10,466 nucleotides of DNA from Ruminococcus_C sp963590855 (lineage in GTDB: Bacteria > Bacillota > Clostridia > Oscillospirales > Ruminococcaceae), in assembly GCA_963590855.1 (NCBI GenBank), contig CAVAQT010000052.1, positions 1 to 10,466 on the forward strand, in the 5' to 3' direction. A program made the position numbers and the translations under genes. The notes under the pieces are model-generated. The model worked only from the letters and a program-made list of their open reading frames with translations, was not told the DNA's origin and searched no databases. How positions within the stretch are numbered: position 1 is the first letter of the stretch; the number at the start of each line of letters is the position of its first letter. Shown here piece after piece: positions 1-6,948 of the stretch.

Positions 1-282
1 GTCTGATGTTCGATGTACAACTATAATGATGGCGGCATACACCAGCATTGCAATATATATGAAAATGGGTGCAATGTCCTCTTTGTGAAGTTTAAAAGGG
101 AAGGTGAATGGAAACAGCAGCAGACCGAAAATCGCCAAATGGGTATTCGACGTAAATGGAATAAATGCAAAGTTTACGTCCCAAATAAAGAAGAACAGCA
201 GAAAACAAAATAAGATGGTTTTTGCCTTGGAACGAAGTCGATTCATATCAATCCGAATAGCACTTTGCCTCATCGTCAACAT
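1..282 (-). CDS. Partial polytopic membrane protein, possibly polysaccharide polymerase (Wzy-like)
   Basis: This is the N-terminal 94 codons of a gene that runs off the left edge of the window; the frame stays open to base 1. It starts with ATG at 282, preceded by AGGAG (294-298) about 11 nt upstream; a second in-frame ATG lies at 273. After a short basic N-terminus (residues 1-20, several Arg and Lys) there are three hydrophobic stretches at about residues 22-34, 48-62 and 72-89, so it is an integral membrane protein with the N-terminus probably inside. The gene begins 61 nt after the flippase and continues the same operon. Position and the hydrophobic start fit an O-antigen/capsule polymerase of the Wzy type, but those proteins are poorly conserved and the diagnostic loops lie outside the window. 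An acyltransferase or another transporter is also possible. The membrane nature is seen; the polymerase role is inference from context. Confidence 0.6.
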   Translation of the reverse strand, partial: MLTMRQSAIRIDMNRLRSKAKTILFCFLLFFFIWDVNFAFIPFTSNTHLAIFGLLLFPFTFPFKLHKEDIAPIFIYIAMLVYAAIIIVVHRTSD

Positions 283-343
283 ATTTAAAAGCACTCCTGA
301 ATGATTTTTTGGAATGATTACTCTCGCGAGCACGTCTGCCTTT

Positions 344-1786
344 TTATGCTCTTTTCTTGTGAAGCATTCCCATTAAAATATTTTTAATATAGGTAAAAGA
401 ATCCAATCGAAATACATGTGAAAGAATAACATAAATCGCTGCACCAAGCAGTAACTGCATTAACGTAACGAGCAGCGATGAAATCGGCAGCAGCGATATG
501 GGCCAGATACATGCACCGGTCAAAAGTGCCGTACCGATTTCGGGGAATATATCTTTTATCTGATCCAGATAGCCGTACTTCAGCAGCTTGCGGTTAGGCC
601 ATGCATTGATGATTTGGCACATTAGACTGTTTACCAGCTGGCTGTATGCCATTGCCATTACACCAAATTTCATGGTGCCGATCAGCAGTGCAACACCGAC
701 GACTTTCTTGTAAATTTCCAGTTTCAAATACAGATCGCTTCGTCCCATTGCTTTGATTGCGTTCAGATTTGCTGTATGAATGGGATAAAACATAAATGTA
801 ATGCAAAAAATTCTAAGGAAGGGGACACAGGGGAGCCATTTGTCTGTCAACAATGCAGAAACCAAAGGTTCTGCTGCAACAGATAAAATAATCATGAACG
901 GAGCCATAACATAAATACTGGTTTTAATGGCTCTGCGTGTGATTGCACAGACGCGGTTCTTATCATCTTGTTCTCCTGACAACTTGGGCAGCAATACGCT
1001 GTCTATCGAGGAGTTGATGTTATTGACAATCAGCTGCGGAAACTTTTTCCCTTGGTTAAAGTAAGCCAGATCAGAAGATGAATACATTTTGCCAATGATA
1101 AATTGTCTTAGATCATCATATATGGTATTCAGAAGCGTAGAAACCAGAATTTTCCAGCCATAAGAAAACAGCCCCTTCATTCTGGCAAACGAAAACTTTT
1201 TGTGTGGACGCCACTTTACTGTAAACCACAGGATCGTTGTATCAACTGCATTGTTCAGAATCTGTTGCGTTACCAGAGCCCAGATTCCAAATCCCATATA
1301 TGCCATGATAATTCCGACGATTGCAGCTGCAATCGTTCCGCCCAATGTAGAAAAGAAAAACCGTTTAAACTGCATTGTACGAGATACATAAGCTTGCTGT
1401 ACACTTTTTACGCCTGATATTAAAAGCGTAATGCTCAACACGCGGATAACGGGCACTAACTGGGGGTTATTGTACAGTGTTGCAATCAGCGGTGCACAAA
1501 AGAACATGACCAGATACAGGACAATACACATTGCCAGATTGAAGTAGAATACAGATGAAAAATCCAGATCATCTGCATTCTTTTTTTGAATCAACGCTGT
1601 TGATAAGCCGCTGTCAATAAACACATTGAAAATTGTAATAAAGACAGTTACAAGTGCAACTGTTCCATAAGTATCTGGATCCAGCAATCTTGCAAGTACA
1701 ATGGAAACAATCAATGCAACGCCTTGTGCACCGCAGCGTTCCATAAAACGCCAGATAAAATTGGAGAACACACTATTCTTCGTCAT
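344..1786 (-). CDS. Polysaccharide flippase, Wzx/TuaB-like (MOP superfamily)
   Basis: This 480-residue integral membrane protein is expected to move lipid-linked oligosaccharide repeat units across the cytoplasmic membrane. It begins with the pattern typical of the TuaB/WzxC branch: an aromatic-basic start (FIWRFMERCGAQG, about residues 10-22), then SIVLARLLDPDTYG and, further on, STALIQKKNADDLDFSSVF. Many hydrophobic stretches follow, consistent with 12 to 14 membrane helices, and the length is usual for the family. The ATG at 1786 overlaps the stop of the upstream glycosyltransferase as ATGA, with AAGGA about 9 nt upstream inside that gene, so translation is probably coupled. It sits after all precursor and transferase genes and before a further membrane protein, as in Wzx/Wzy-type loci. 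The family is clear from sequence; the substrate is inferred to be the repeat unit assembled by the neighbouring transferases. Confidence 0.93.
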   Translation of the reverse strand: MTKNSVFSNFIWRFMERCGAQGVALIVSIVLARLLDPDTYGTVALVTVFITIFNVFIDSGLSTALIQKKNADDLDFSSVFYFNLAMCIVLYLVMFFCAPLIATLYNNPQLVPVIRVLSITLLISGVKSVQQAYVSRTMQFKRFFFSTLGGTIAAAIVGIIMAYMGFGIWALVTQQILNNAVDTTILWFTVKWRPHKKFSFARMKGLFSYGWKILVSTLLNTIYDDLRQFIIGKMYSSSDLAYFNQGKKFPQLIVNNINSSIDSVLLPKLSGEQDDKNRVCAITRRAIKTSIYVMAPFMIILSVAAEPLVSALLTDKWLPCVPFLRIFCITFMFYPIHTANLNAIKAMGRSDLYLKLEIYKKVVGVALLIGTMKFGVMAMAYSQLVNSLMCQIINAWPNRKLLKYGYLDQIKDIFPEIGTALLTGACIWPISLLPISSLLVTLMQLLLGAAIYVILSHVFRLDSFTYIKNILMGMLHKKRA

Positions 1787-2622
1787 ATTCTGCTATCCTT
1801 TACCACCTTATAAGATAAACCACTTTTTACCCCTTTGCACATCTTACTATTTTTTTCTTTTGCATTTGCTTCAAACTGCATGGTCAACGTTTCTTTTGCA
1901 GTTATCAACATCATTTTCATGCAAAACAATGGAAACTTTGAAAAATATTTTTTTATCAGAATCACTTTGCCTCGATACATATGGTAAAATCGATCTGGAG
2001 AATGGGATAAATACCGATACTTTTTCCCTAAAATCATATTTTCTTCATATACGCCGACTTTATGATGCATATATGCATTTCCCACCATCAGTAAACGATA
2101 CCCCTTTTTGCGAAGTGCCAGAGAAAAATCAAAATCCACCATATCCACAAACAGATCATTATCATAACCACCTGCTTCTACAGCTTTTTCCACGACAACC
2201 AGGCAACCAGAGGTAATCAAATAAGATTTCTCTCTTGTGTCAGTTCGTTCCGGTTTTCGGTTAGGTCCGACGGCGGCTGCGTCTTTGTTTTGATTCAATT
2301 CCACCAACAGCTTTTCGACACATTCCTCATAGAGTACACAGTCCTGATCCATAGTCAGCAACAGCGGATACCGATTTTCTTGAGCAAACTGCAACGCTGC
2401 ATTTAAACTCATAGAAATGCCCTCATTTTTTTCATTGAAAATGAGAGTGACATGCTCATGATTGTTCCAAGATTTCAGAATTTCTCTACTTTCTGGCTTG
2501 GAATGGTTATCAACGATCAACACATGCTGTACCTGTTTTAAAAGGGAAGCAATATTGTCGTTGATGGCAGGTTCACAATTATATGTGACGATTACCGCGC
2601 ATATATCTGTGGATTGATACAT
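1783..2622 (-). CDS. Family 2 glycosyltransferase, rhamnosyltransferase-like
   Basis: This is a cytoplasmic GT-A fold transferase of 279 residues from the ATG at 2622. Motifs in order are VTYN (12-15), VDNHS (37-41), NEGIS (66-70), the metal/nucleotide site DQD (92-94), and the acceptor-side VDMVDFDF (159-166) followed by a His pair at 186-187. The DQD plus FVDxVD pattern is typical of dTDP-L-rhamnose-using transferases of the RfbF/TIGR01556 type, and the dTDP-rhamnose pathway is encoded upstream in the same operon. The frame extends 12 nt further to a GTG at 2634, but that codon lies inside the strong ribosome site AGGGAGGTGA (2631-2640), which sits 8 nt before the ATG at 2622, so I take the ATG. 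It overlaps the flippase by 4 nt. Membership in the family is well supported; rhamnose as donor is inference from motifs and context. Confidence 0.92.
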   Translation of the reverse strand: MYQSTDICAVIVTYNCEPAINDNIASLLKQVQHVLIVDNHSKPESREILKSWNNHEHVTLIFNEKNEGISMSLNAALQFAQENRYPLLLTMDQDCVLYEECVEKLLVELNQNKDAAAVGPNRKPERTDTREKSYLITSGCLVVVEKAVEAGGYDNDLFVDMVDFDFSLALRKKGYRLLMVGNAYMHHKVGVYEENMILGKKYRYLSHSPDRFYHMYRGKVILIKKYFSKFPLFCMKMMLITAKETLTMQFEANAKEKNSKMCKGVKSGLSYKVVKDSRI

Positions 2623-2630
2623 TTCATCAG

Positions 2631-2640
2631 TCACCTCCCT
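2631..2640 (-). promoter_or_regulatory. Strong ribosome binding site fixing the glycosyltransferase start at 2622
   Basis: The minus strand reads AGGGAGGTGA here, close to a perfect anti-16S match, 8 nt before the ATG at 2622. The upstream in-frame GTG (2634-2632) lies within this motif and so cannot be served by it. This favours the shorter protein. Confidence 0.85.
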
Positions 2641-2685
2641 TCGTATCTCGTGTAATCACATTTCTTTTGATTATTAGCATGCAGG

Positions 2686-3510
2686 TTATTTTGTGTTGTC
2701 CTGCTTTTTCAGCACATATTTTTCATAGCAGTAAATTAAGGACTTACATTCATAGCCATCGTAATTGATATCAGAAAGTTTTTGGCTTCCGTCCTCTTTG
2801 TGATTCACCTGAATCTGTTTTACAATGACGGTCTTTTTCTGGAGTTCTTCCATTTTATATGCAATTACCATTTCTTCACTGAACAAGAACATGCCCTCAT
2901 CATATACTGTTCCTATCTTTCTGATAATGGACTCCGGTATGATTACGAAGCTTCCGTGTGCGGCAAATATTTTTTTCGATGGTTTTGAACCATGCAAAAA
3001 GAAGAACAAAAACAATTCCCTTACAAATTTGTTAATTGCAATTCCTGTATACAGCAGTAATTTTTTGTTTTTCAGATACCCATAATACTTGCATTTTTCA
3101 CCAAACTTGTTGTTTCTTGCACAAAGTGGATTCTGTTTTTTTCCGCTTTTCGCAGTAATCAGCGGGGCAATGACGCAGTCCGAATACTGATCTAACACTC
3201 TGGAATCAAATGACTTGATAATGATATCCGGATTGGAAATAATTGCAAAATCATAGGTGTAGTGCTCATTTGCATAAGCAATTCCCTGATTGTTTCCGTA
3301 ACTGTATCCGCGGTTTTCCACATTTAAAAAATCGCAATCATTTTCCCATGCAATTTTTCGGATTTTTTCCATTGATGCATCATCATAATAGCTGTTTACG
3401 ACAATAATCCGGTAATCCTGCATGTGCATTTTTACGCTTGCGACAAATTCTGCAAGATCATCGGCATTTAAATAAACCAGAACAATGATGACCATTTTAT
3501 ACTTTGCCAT
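2686..3510 (-). CDS. Divergent glycosyltransferase of the GT2/WbbL-like group
   Basis: The 274-residue protein fits the COG1216 (WbbL-like) layout but is divergent. An N-terminal beta strand of hydrophobic residues leads to VVNSYYDDAS (37-46) where relatives have VDNxSxDxS. It is followed by NRGYSYGNNQG (66-76), SNPDI (92-96, the counterpart of the common LNPDV sugar-nucleotide site), AHGSFVI (184-190), YDEGMFLFSEEM (203-214, counterpart of FDExFFxYxED) and a late His (237). A hydrophobic patch, FVRELFLFFFLHG (162-174), may touch the membrane. The ATG at 3510 has AAGGA about 10 nt upstream. It lies between two other transferase genes and probably adds one sugar to the repeat unit; donor and acceptor cannot be read from the sequence. 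The gene is clearly AT-richer than the rfb genes (one counted line, 3001-3060, is 30% GC), pointing to separate acquisition. The family call is good; the activity is assumed. Confidence 0.82.
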   Translation of the reverse strand: MAKYKMVIIVLVYLNADDLAEFVASVKMHMQDYRIIVVNSYYDDASMEKIRKIAWENDCDFLNVENRGYSYGNNQGIAYANEHYTYDFAIISNPDIIIKSFDSRVLDQYSDCVIAPLITAKSGKKQNPLCARNNKFGEKCKYYGYLKNKKLLLYTGIAINKFVRELFLFFFLHGSKPSKKIFAAHGSFVIIPESIIRKIGTVYDEGMFLFSEEMVIAYKMEELQKKTVIVKQIQVNHKEDGSQKLSDINYDGYECKSLIYCYEKYVLKKQDNTK

Positions 3511-3579
3511 AAAAAATGAATCCTTCCACTACGATATAAATTGTGGTTATTGCAATACTTTTAGATGCAGCAGAAATGT

Positions 3580-4350
3580 TTACGAAGATTTATGATATAC
3601 TCTTTTCCATACTGCTAATACTGCATACCGCACAAAGCAATAGCAGCTGAACGGAAGGGAAAGATGCTCGATTTCCCGATACAGATTCCAGATACCCTTT
3701 ACTGCCTTTATTTTGTTGCTGGAAAGAGAATTTGCCGTGCGTCTGTATTGGGCAAGAATTTCGTCCAATCCGTAGCAAGGATACCCTGCCTTTAGAATCT
3801 GAAGCCATGTTGCTGCGTCCTGCCTTCTGCGAATATCCGGCATGACCATGTATTTCTTGTCCACATAATTCGTATCTGCCATAATGCCGACAGTTTGCAA
3901 AAGATTATTTGTCAAAAAGCCAACATAATCTACGGAAGGCAGCATATGAATTTGTTTTTGCAGCGAATTTCCAGCATCATCGATTACTTCATATGAGGTG
4001 CAGGAAAAGGCGTACTTGTGAGCCAGCATAAAGTTCACTTGATGTTCCAGTTTTTCCGGAGCCCAAAGATCATCTGCGTCCAAATATGCAATAAACCGTC
4101 CGGAAGCCTGTTTCAACGCCTTGTTTCTTGCTGCCGCAGCCCCAAGATTCTGAGTCTGACGGATCAACTGGACTCTATTATCTTCTGCTGCAATTTTTTC
4201 AACAATTTCACAGGTATGATCTGAAGAACAATCATCAACGATCAGCATTTCCCAATCCTGAAATGTTTGTTTTTGAACAGAAGCAATGGTATTTACAATA
4301 TATTTTTCACAGTTCCATGCAGGGGTTATAATTGAAACACGATTTACCAT
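3580..4350 (-). CDS. Family 2 glycosyltransferase, TuaG/EpsE-like
   Basis: This 256-residue protein is a canonical GT2 GT-A transferase. It opens with VSIITPAWNCEKYI (5-18), then SVQKQTFQDWEMLIVDDCSSD (24-44, with the nucleotide-binding VDD at 38-40), QNLGAAAARNKAL (67-79) and the DADD metal/donor site at 91-94 followed by LW. A QDAATW segment further on is a likely catalytic-side or acceptor region. The start resembles TuaG of teichuronic acid synthesis, but substrate cannot be assigned from that alone. The ATG at 4350 is preceded closely by GAGGT (4355-4359), a spacing of about 4-5 nt, which is short but usable. It is the first transferase after the rhamnose genes, 66 nt downstream of rfbC. 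The product should act at the cytoplasmic face on a lipid-linked acceptor. Confidence 0.93.
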   Translation of the reverse strand: MVNRVSIITPAWNCEKYIVNTIASVQKQTFQDWEMLIVDDCSSDHTCEIVEKIAAEDNRVQLIRQTQNLGAAAARNKALKQASGRFIAYLDADDLWAPEKLEHQVNFMLAHKYAFSCTSYEVIDDAGNSLQKQIHMLPSVDYVGFLTNNLLQTVGIMADTNYVDKKYMVMPDIRRRQDAATWLQILKAGYPCYGLDEILAQYRRTANSLSSNKIKAVKGIWNLYREIEHLSLPFSCYCFVRYAVLAVWKRVYHKSS

Positions 4351-4378
4351 ACCGACCTCATATAAAATATTTTTTCGT

Positions 4379-4407
4379 ATTATATATCAAACCCTGTTTT
4401 GTGCCTG
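4379..4407 (-). promoter_or_regulatory. Possible internal promoter before the glycosyltransferase genes
   Basis: The minus strand carries TATAAT at 4384-4379, with CAGGCA 17 nt upstream (4407-4402), which matches TTGACA at only three of six positions. A start near 4372 would give a leader of about 22 nt before the ATG at 4350. The -10 is perfect, but the surrounding sequence is AT-rich, so chance is a real alternative. Confidence 0.3.
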
Positions 4408-4421
4408 AAATATACTTCAGG
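4404..4421 (-). repeat. Short inverted repeat at the end of rfbC
   Basis: CCTGAA and TTCAGG form a 6-bp stem with a 6-nt loop that straddles the rfbC stop codon. No T-run follows on the minus strand, so it is not a standard terminator. It could mark an RNA processing or pausing point between the rhamnose genes and the transferase genes. Confidence 0.45.
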
Positions 4422-5010
4422 ATAATGACGGGTTTTTCAAATCTTTTTCTGACAAATTCAGCGGTGTACCGTCTGTTAATGTATAGCCCTCAGCCGATGC
4501 CGAGCCGTGATACTCGCCGGTCAACTCCGGCCAGACGATCCCAATTTCCGGGTCATTCCACGCCAGACCGCCTTCATCGTTGGGATGCCAGAAGTCATCG
4601 CACTTATAGCAGAACTCTGCCACATCCGAAAGTACCAGAAAGCCGTGTGCAAAGCCCTTGGGAATCAGAAACTGCTTCTTGTTTTCCTCTGTCAGCTCCA
4701 CGCCGTACCACTTGCCGTATGTTTTGGAATCCTTTCGCAGGTCAACGGCAACGTCAAAAACACTGCCACGAATGGCTCTGACAAGCTTTGTCTGCGGGAA
4801 CTGTTTCTGGAAGTGCAGTCCTCTCAAAACGCCCTTGGTAGAGCAGGACTGATTGTCCTGTACAAAGTCAATATGGATGCCTGCCTCTTCCATGTCTCTC
4901 TGGGAGTAAGTCTCCATGAAGTAGCCACGATTATCGCCGTGAACGGTAGGGGTGATGACGCAAAGGCCCTCAATGCCGCCTACGTTCTTTTCTACTGTAA
5001 TCTGTCCCAT
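4417..5010 (-). CDS. rfbC: dTDP-4-dehydrorhamnose 3,5-epimerase
   Basis: RfbC/RmlC catalyses the third step of dTDP-L-rhamnose synthesis, epimerising dTDP-4-keto-6-deoxyglucose at C3 and C5. The 197-residue protein shows GDNRGYFMETY (25-35), QDNQSCSTKGVLRGLHFQ (51-68, with the catalytic His at 66), a substrate Lys at about 75, IRGSVFDVAVDLR (80-92), IPKGFAHGF (116-124) and the Tyr of EFCYKC at 135, all in the cupin order of the family. The frame opens 15 codons earlier, inside rfbD, but the start at 5010 is right because conserved sequence begins there, AAGGAGA (5021-5027) sits 10 nt upstream, and the ATG overlaps the rfbD stop as TAATG. This suggests coupled translation with rfbD. The C-terminus is slightly longer than many relatives. 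Confidence 0.97.
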   Translation of the reverse strand: MGQITVEKNVGGIEGLCVITPTVHGDNRGYFMETYSQRDMEEAGIHIDFVQDNQSCSTKGVLRGLHFQKQFPQTKLVRAIRGSVFDVAVDLRKDSKTYGKWYGVELTEENKKQFLIPKGFAHGFLVLSDVAEFCYKCDDFWHPNDEGGLAWNDPEIGIVWPELTGEYHGSASAEGYTLTDGTPLNLSEKDLKNPSLS

Positions 5011-5900
5011 TAGTCTGTAATCTCCTTCAGATATCTTCCCAGCGCATTCTTCCAATCCGGCAGGGGAGTGAAACCGTTTTCAACCAGTTTCGTCTTGTCC
5101 AGTCTGCTGTTAAAGGGTCTTGCTGCCTTGGAAAGACCATATTCTGCTGTTGTGACGGGTACCACCTTTGTGGAATACCCAGCCTGCCGGAAAATTTCGC
5201 AGGTGAAGTCATACCAGCTGATATAGCCGCCTTCGTTGGTGGCGTGGTAATAGCCGTACTTCTCGGTTTCCGCCATATCCACCAGCAGCCGTGCCAGGTC
5301 GTAGGTATACGTCGGTGTGCCGATCTGGTCATTGACCACTCGCACGGTGTCGTACTTTTTGCCCACGTTCAGCATAGTTTTGATAAAGTTCTTGCCGTTT
5401 TTGCCGAATACCCAGGCAATGCGGACAATGAAATACTTCTCCAGCGTACTGCTTACCGCAAGCTCGCCGTCCAGCTTTGTCTGTCCGTAGACATTCTGCG
5501 GTGCGTAGTCCTTGCAGTCCGGCTGCCACGGCGCTGTGCCTTGTCCATCAAAAACGTAGTCCGTGGAAATGTAGATCATCTTGCAGTCCAGCTTTTTGCA
5601 GACGTTTGCAATATTCTGGGTTCCATCCACATTGATGGCACGCACCTTGGGGAGATTCTCCTCGTCCTCGGCAGCATCTACTGCGGTCCATGCGGCGCAG
5701 TGGATGACAACATCCGGGTTCACTTCTGTGATCGCTGTTTCAACGGCGTCTGCGTTGGTGATATCCAGCTTGACATAGGCGCAGTCCGCAGCGACTTCGT
5801 CCAGAATATCGCTGCCGATTGCCTCATAGCCACGCTTTTTCAGTTCGTTGACCACGTCAAAACCGAGCTGTCCGCCGACACCTGTTACAAATACTTTCAT
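5010..5900 (-). CDS. rfbD: dTDP-4-dehydrorhamnose reductase
   Basis: RfbD/RmlD makes the last reduction to dTDP-L-rhamnose with NAD(P)H. The 296-residue protein is an extended short-chain dehydrogenase. It has a Rossmann motif GVGGQLG (7-13), CAAWTAVDAAE (68-78), STDYVFDG (112-119), and the catalytic pair Tyr138/Lys142 in YGQTK. The C-terminal half has RPFNSRLDKTKL, a typical substrate-side segment for RmlD. The ATG at 5900 follows the rfbB stop by 9 nt, and its ribosome site (GAGGG at about 5906-5911) overlaps that stop. Its own stop overlaps the rfbC start. Length and motifs are normal, so function is confident. Confidence 0.97.
   Translation of the reverse strand: MKVFVTGVGGQLGFDVVNELKKRGYEAIGSDILDEVAADCAYVKLDITNADAVETAITEVNPDVVIHCAAWTAVDAAEDEENLPKVRAINVDGTQNIANVCKKLDCKMIYISTDYVFDGQGTAPWQPDCKDYAPQNVYGQTKLDGELAVSSTLEKYFIVRIAWVFGKNGKNFIKTMLNVGKKYDTVRVVNDQIGTPTYTYDLARLLVDMAETEKYGYYHATNEGGYISWYDFTCEIFRQAGYSTKVVPVTTAEYGLSKAARPFNSRLDKTKLVENGFTPLPDWKNALGRYLKEITD
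5021..5027 (-). promoter_or_regulatory. Ribosome binding site of rfbC inside rfbD
   Basis: AAGGAGA on the minus strand lies in the last codons of rfbD, 10 nt before the ATG at 5010. It decides the rfbC start against the longer reading frame that opens at 5055. Confidence 0.8.
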
Positions 5901-5909
5901 CTGTATCCC

Positions 5910-6929
5910 TCACCGATTGCTGTACATTTTTTCATAGTAGTCCTGATATTCGCCGGAAATGATATCCTTCCACCACTTCTGATTGTCCAGGTACCACTGA
6001 ATGGTCTTTTTGATGCCGTCTGCAAACTTTGTCTCCGGCAGCCAGCCCAGTTCGTTGTGGATCTTGGTCGGGTCGATGGCATAGCGCATATCATGACCCT
6101 TACGGTCGGTAACATAGGTAATCAGACTCTCCGGCTTGCCCAGTTCCTTGCAGATCAGCTTGACAATGTCGATGTTTTTCATTTCATTGTGACCGCCTAC
6201 GTTGTAGACTTCGCCGACCTTGCCGTTGTGAATGATGAGGTCGATTGCCTTGCAGTGATCCTCCACATACAGCCAGTCACGCACATTTTCGCCCTTGCCG
6301 TAAACCGGCAGCGGCTTGTCAGCCAGGGCATTGGCGATCATCAGCGGAATCAGCTTTTCCGGGAAGTGGTACGGGCCGTAGTTGTTGGAGCATCTGGAAA
6401 CGGTCACCGGGAGACCGTAGGTTCTGTGGTAAGCCAGTACCAGCAGATCTGCGCCTGCTTTAGAAGAAGAATACGGGCTGCTGGTGTGGATGGGAGTCTC
6501 TTCGGTAAAGAACAGATCCGGTCTGTCCAGCGGCAGATCGCCGTAGACTTCGTCGGTAGAAACCTGGTGATAACGCTGGATGCCGTACTTTCGGCAAGCG
6601 TCCATCATAACCGCTGTGCCGAGAATGTTGGTCTGGAGGAAGATCTCCGGGTTCTCGATAGAGCGGTCTACATGAGACTCAGCTGCAAAGTTGACAACGA
6701 TGTCGGGCTTTTCTTCCTCGAAGAGCTTGTACACGCCCTCACGGTCGCAGATGTCCAGCTTGACAAACCGGAAGTTCGGATTGTCCATCACCGGTTCCAG
6801 TGTGGACAGATTGCCGGCATAGGTCAGCTTGTCCAGACAAACAATGCGGTAGTCTGGGTGTGCTTTCAGCATATGAAAAACAAAATTGGAGCCGATAAAG
6901 CCGGCGCCGCCAGTTACGATAATGGTCAT
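5910..6929 (-). CDS. rfbB: dTDP-glucose 4,6-dehydratase
   Basis: RfbB/RmlB converts dTDP-glucose to dTDP-4-keto-6-deoxyglucose, the second step of rhamnose synthesis, using bound NAD. The 339-residue protein has GGAGFIG (7-13), FAAESHVDRS (81-90), STDEVYGDL (124-132, with the Asp126-Glu127 dehydration pair), YSSSK (Tyr153, Lys157), SNNYGPYHFPEKLIP (181-195) and a late RDWLYVEDH segment, matching the family from end to end. The ATG at 6929 has AAGGGG (about 6940-6945) upstream. The gene follows rfbA by 19 nt and precedes rfbD by 9 nt. The region is GC-richer than the transferase genes (one counted line, 6301-6360, is 57% GC). No anomaly is seen. Confidence 0.98.
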   Translation of the reverse strand: MTIIVTGGAGFIGSNFVFHMLKAHPDYRIVCLDKLTYAGNLSTLEPVMDNPNFRFVKLDICDREGVYKLFEEEKPDIVVNFAAESHVDRSIENPEIFLQTNILGTAVMMDACRKYGIQRYHQVSTDEVYGDLPLDRPDLFFTEETPIHTSSPYSSSKAGADLLVLAYHRTYGLPVTVSRCSNNYGPYHFPEKLIPLMIANALADKPLPVYGKGENVRDWLYVEDHCKAIDLIIHNGKVGEVYNVGGHNEMKNIDIVKLICKELGKPESLITYVTDRKGHDMRYAIDPTKIHNELGWLPETKFADGIKKTIQWYLDNQKWWKDIISGEYQDYYEKMYSNR

Positions 6930-6948
6930 AGTGATTTACCCCTTATTC

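Noticed and set aside
13..304. Two 66-codon plus-strand frames at the left edge
   Set aside because: They are antisense to the minus-strand membrane protein, which has a ribosome site, an operon position and coherent membrane segments.
323..330. CTCGCGAG palindrome between the flippase and the next gene
   Set aside because: An isolated 8-bp palindrome with no T-run or partner; expected by chance.
1701..2216. 171-codon plus-strand frame across the flippase/glycosyltransferase border
   Set aside because: It overlaps two firm minus-strand genes and has low-complexity, phenylalanine-rich content typical of antisense reading.
2632..2634. GTG as the start of the rhamnosyltransferase-like gene
   Set aside because: The codon is part of the strong ribosome binding motif that properly serves the ATG at 2622.
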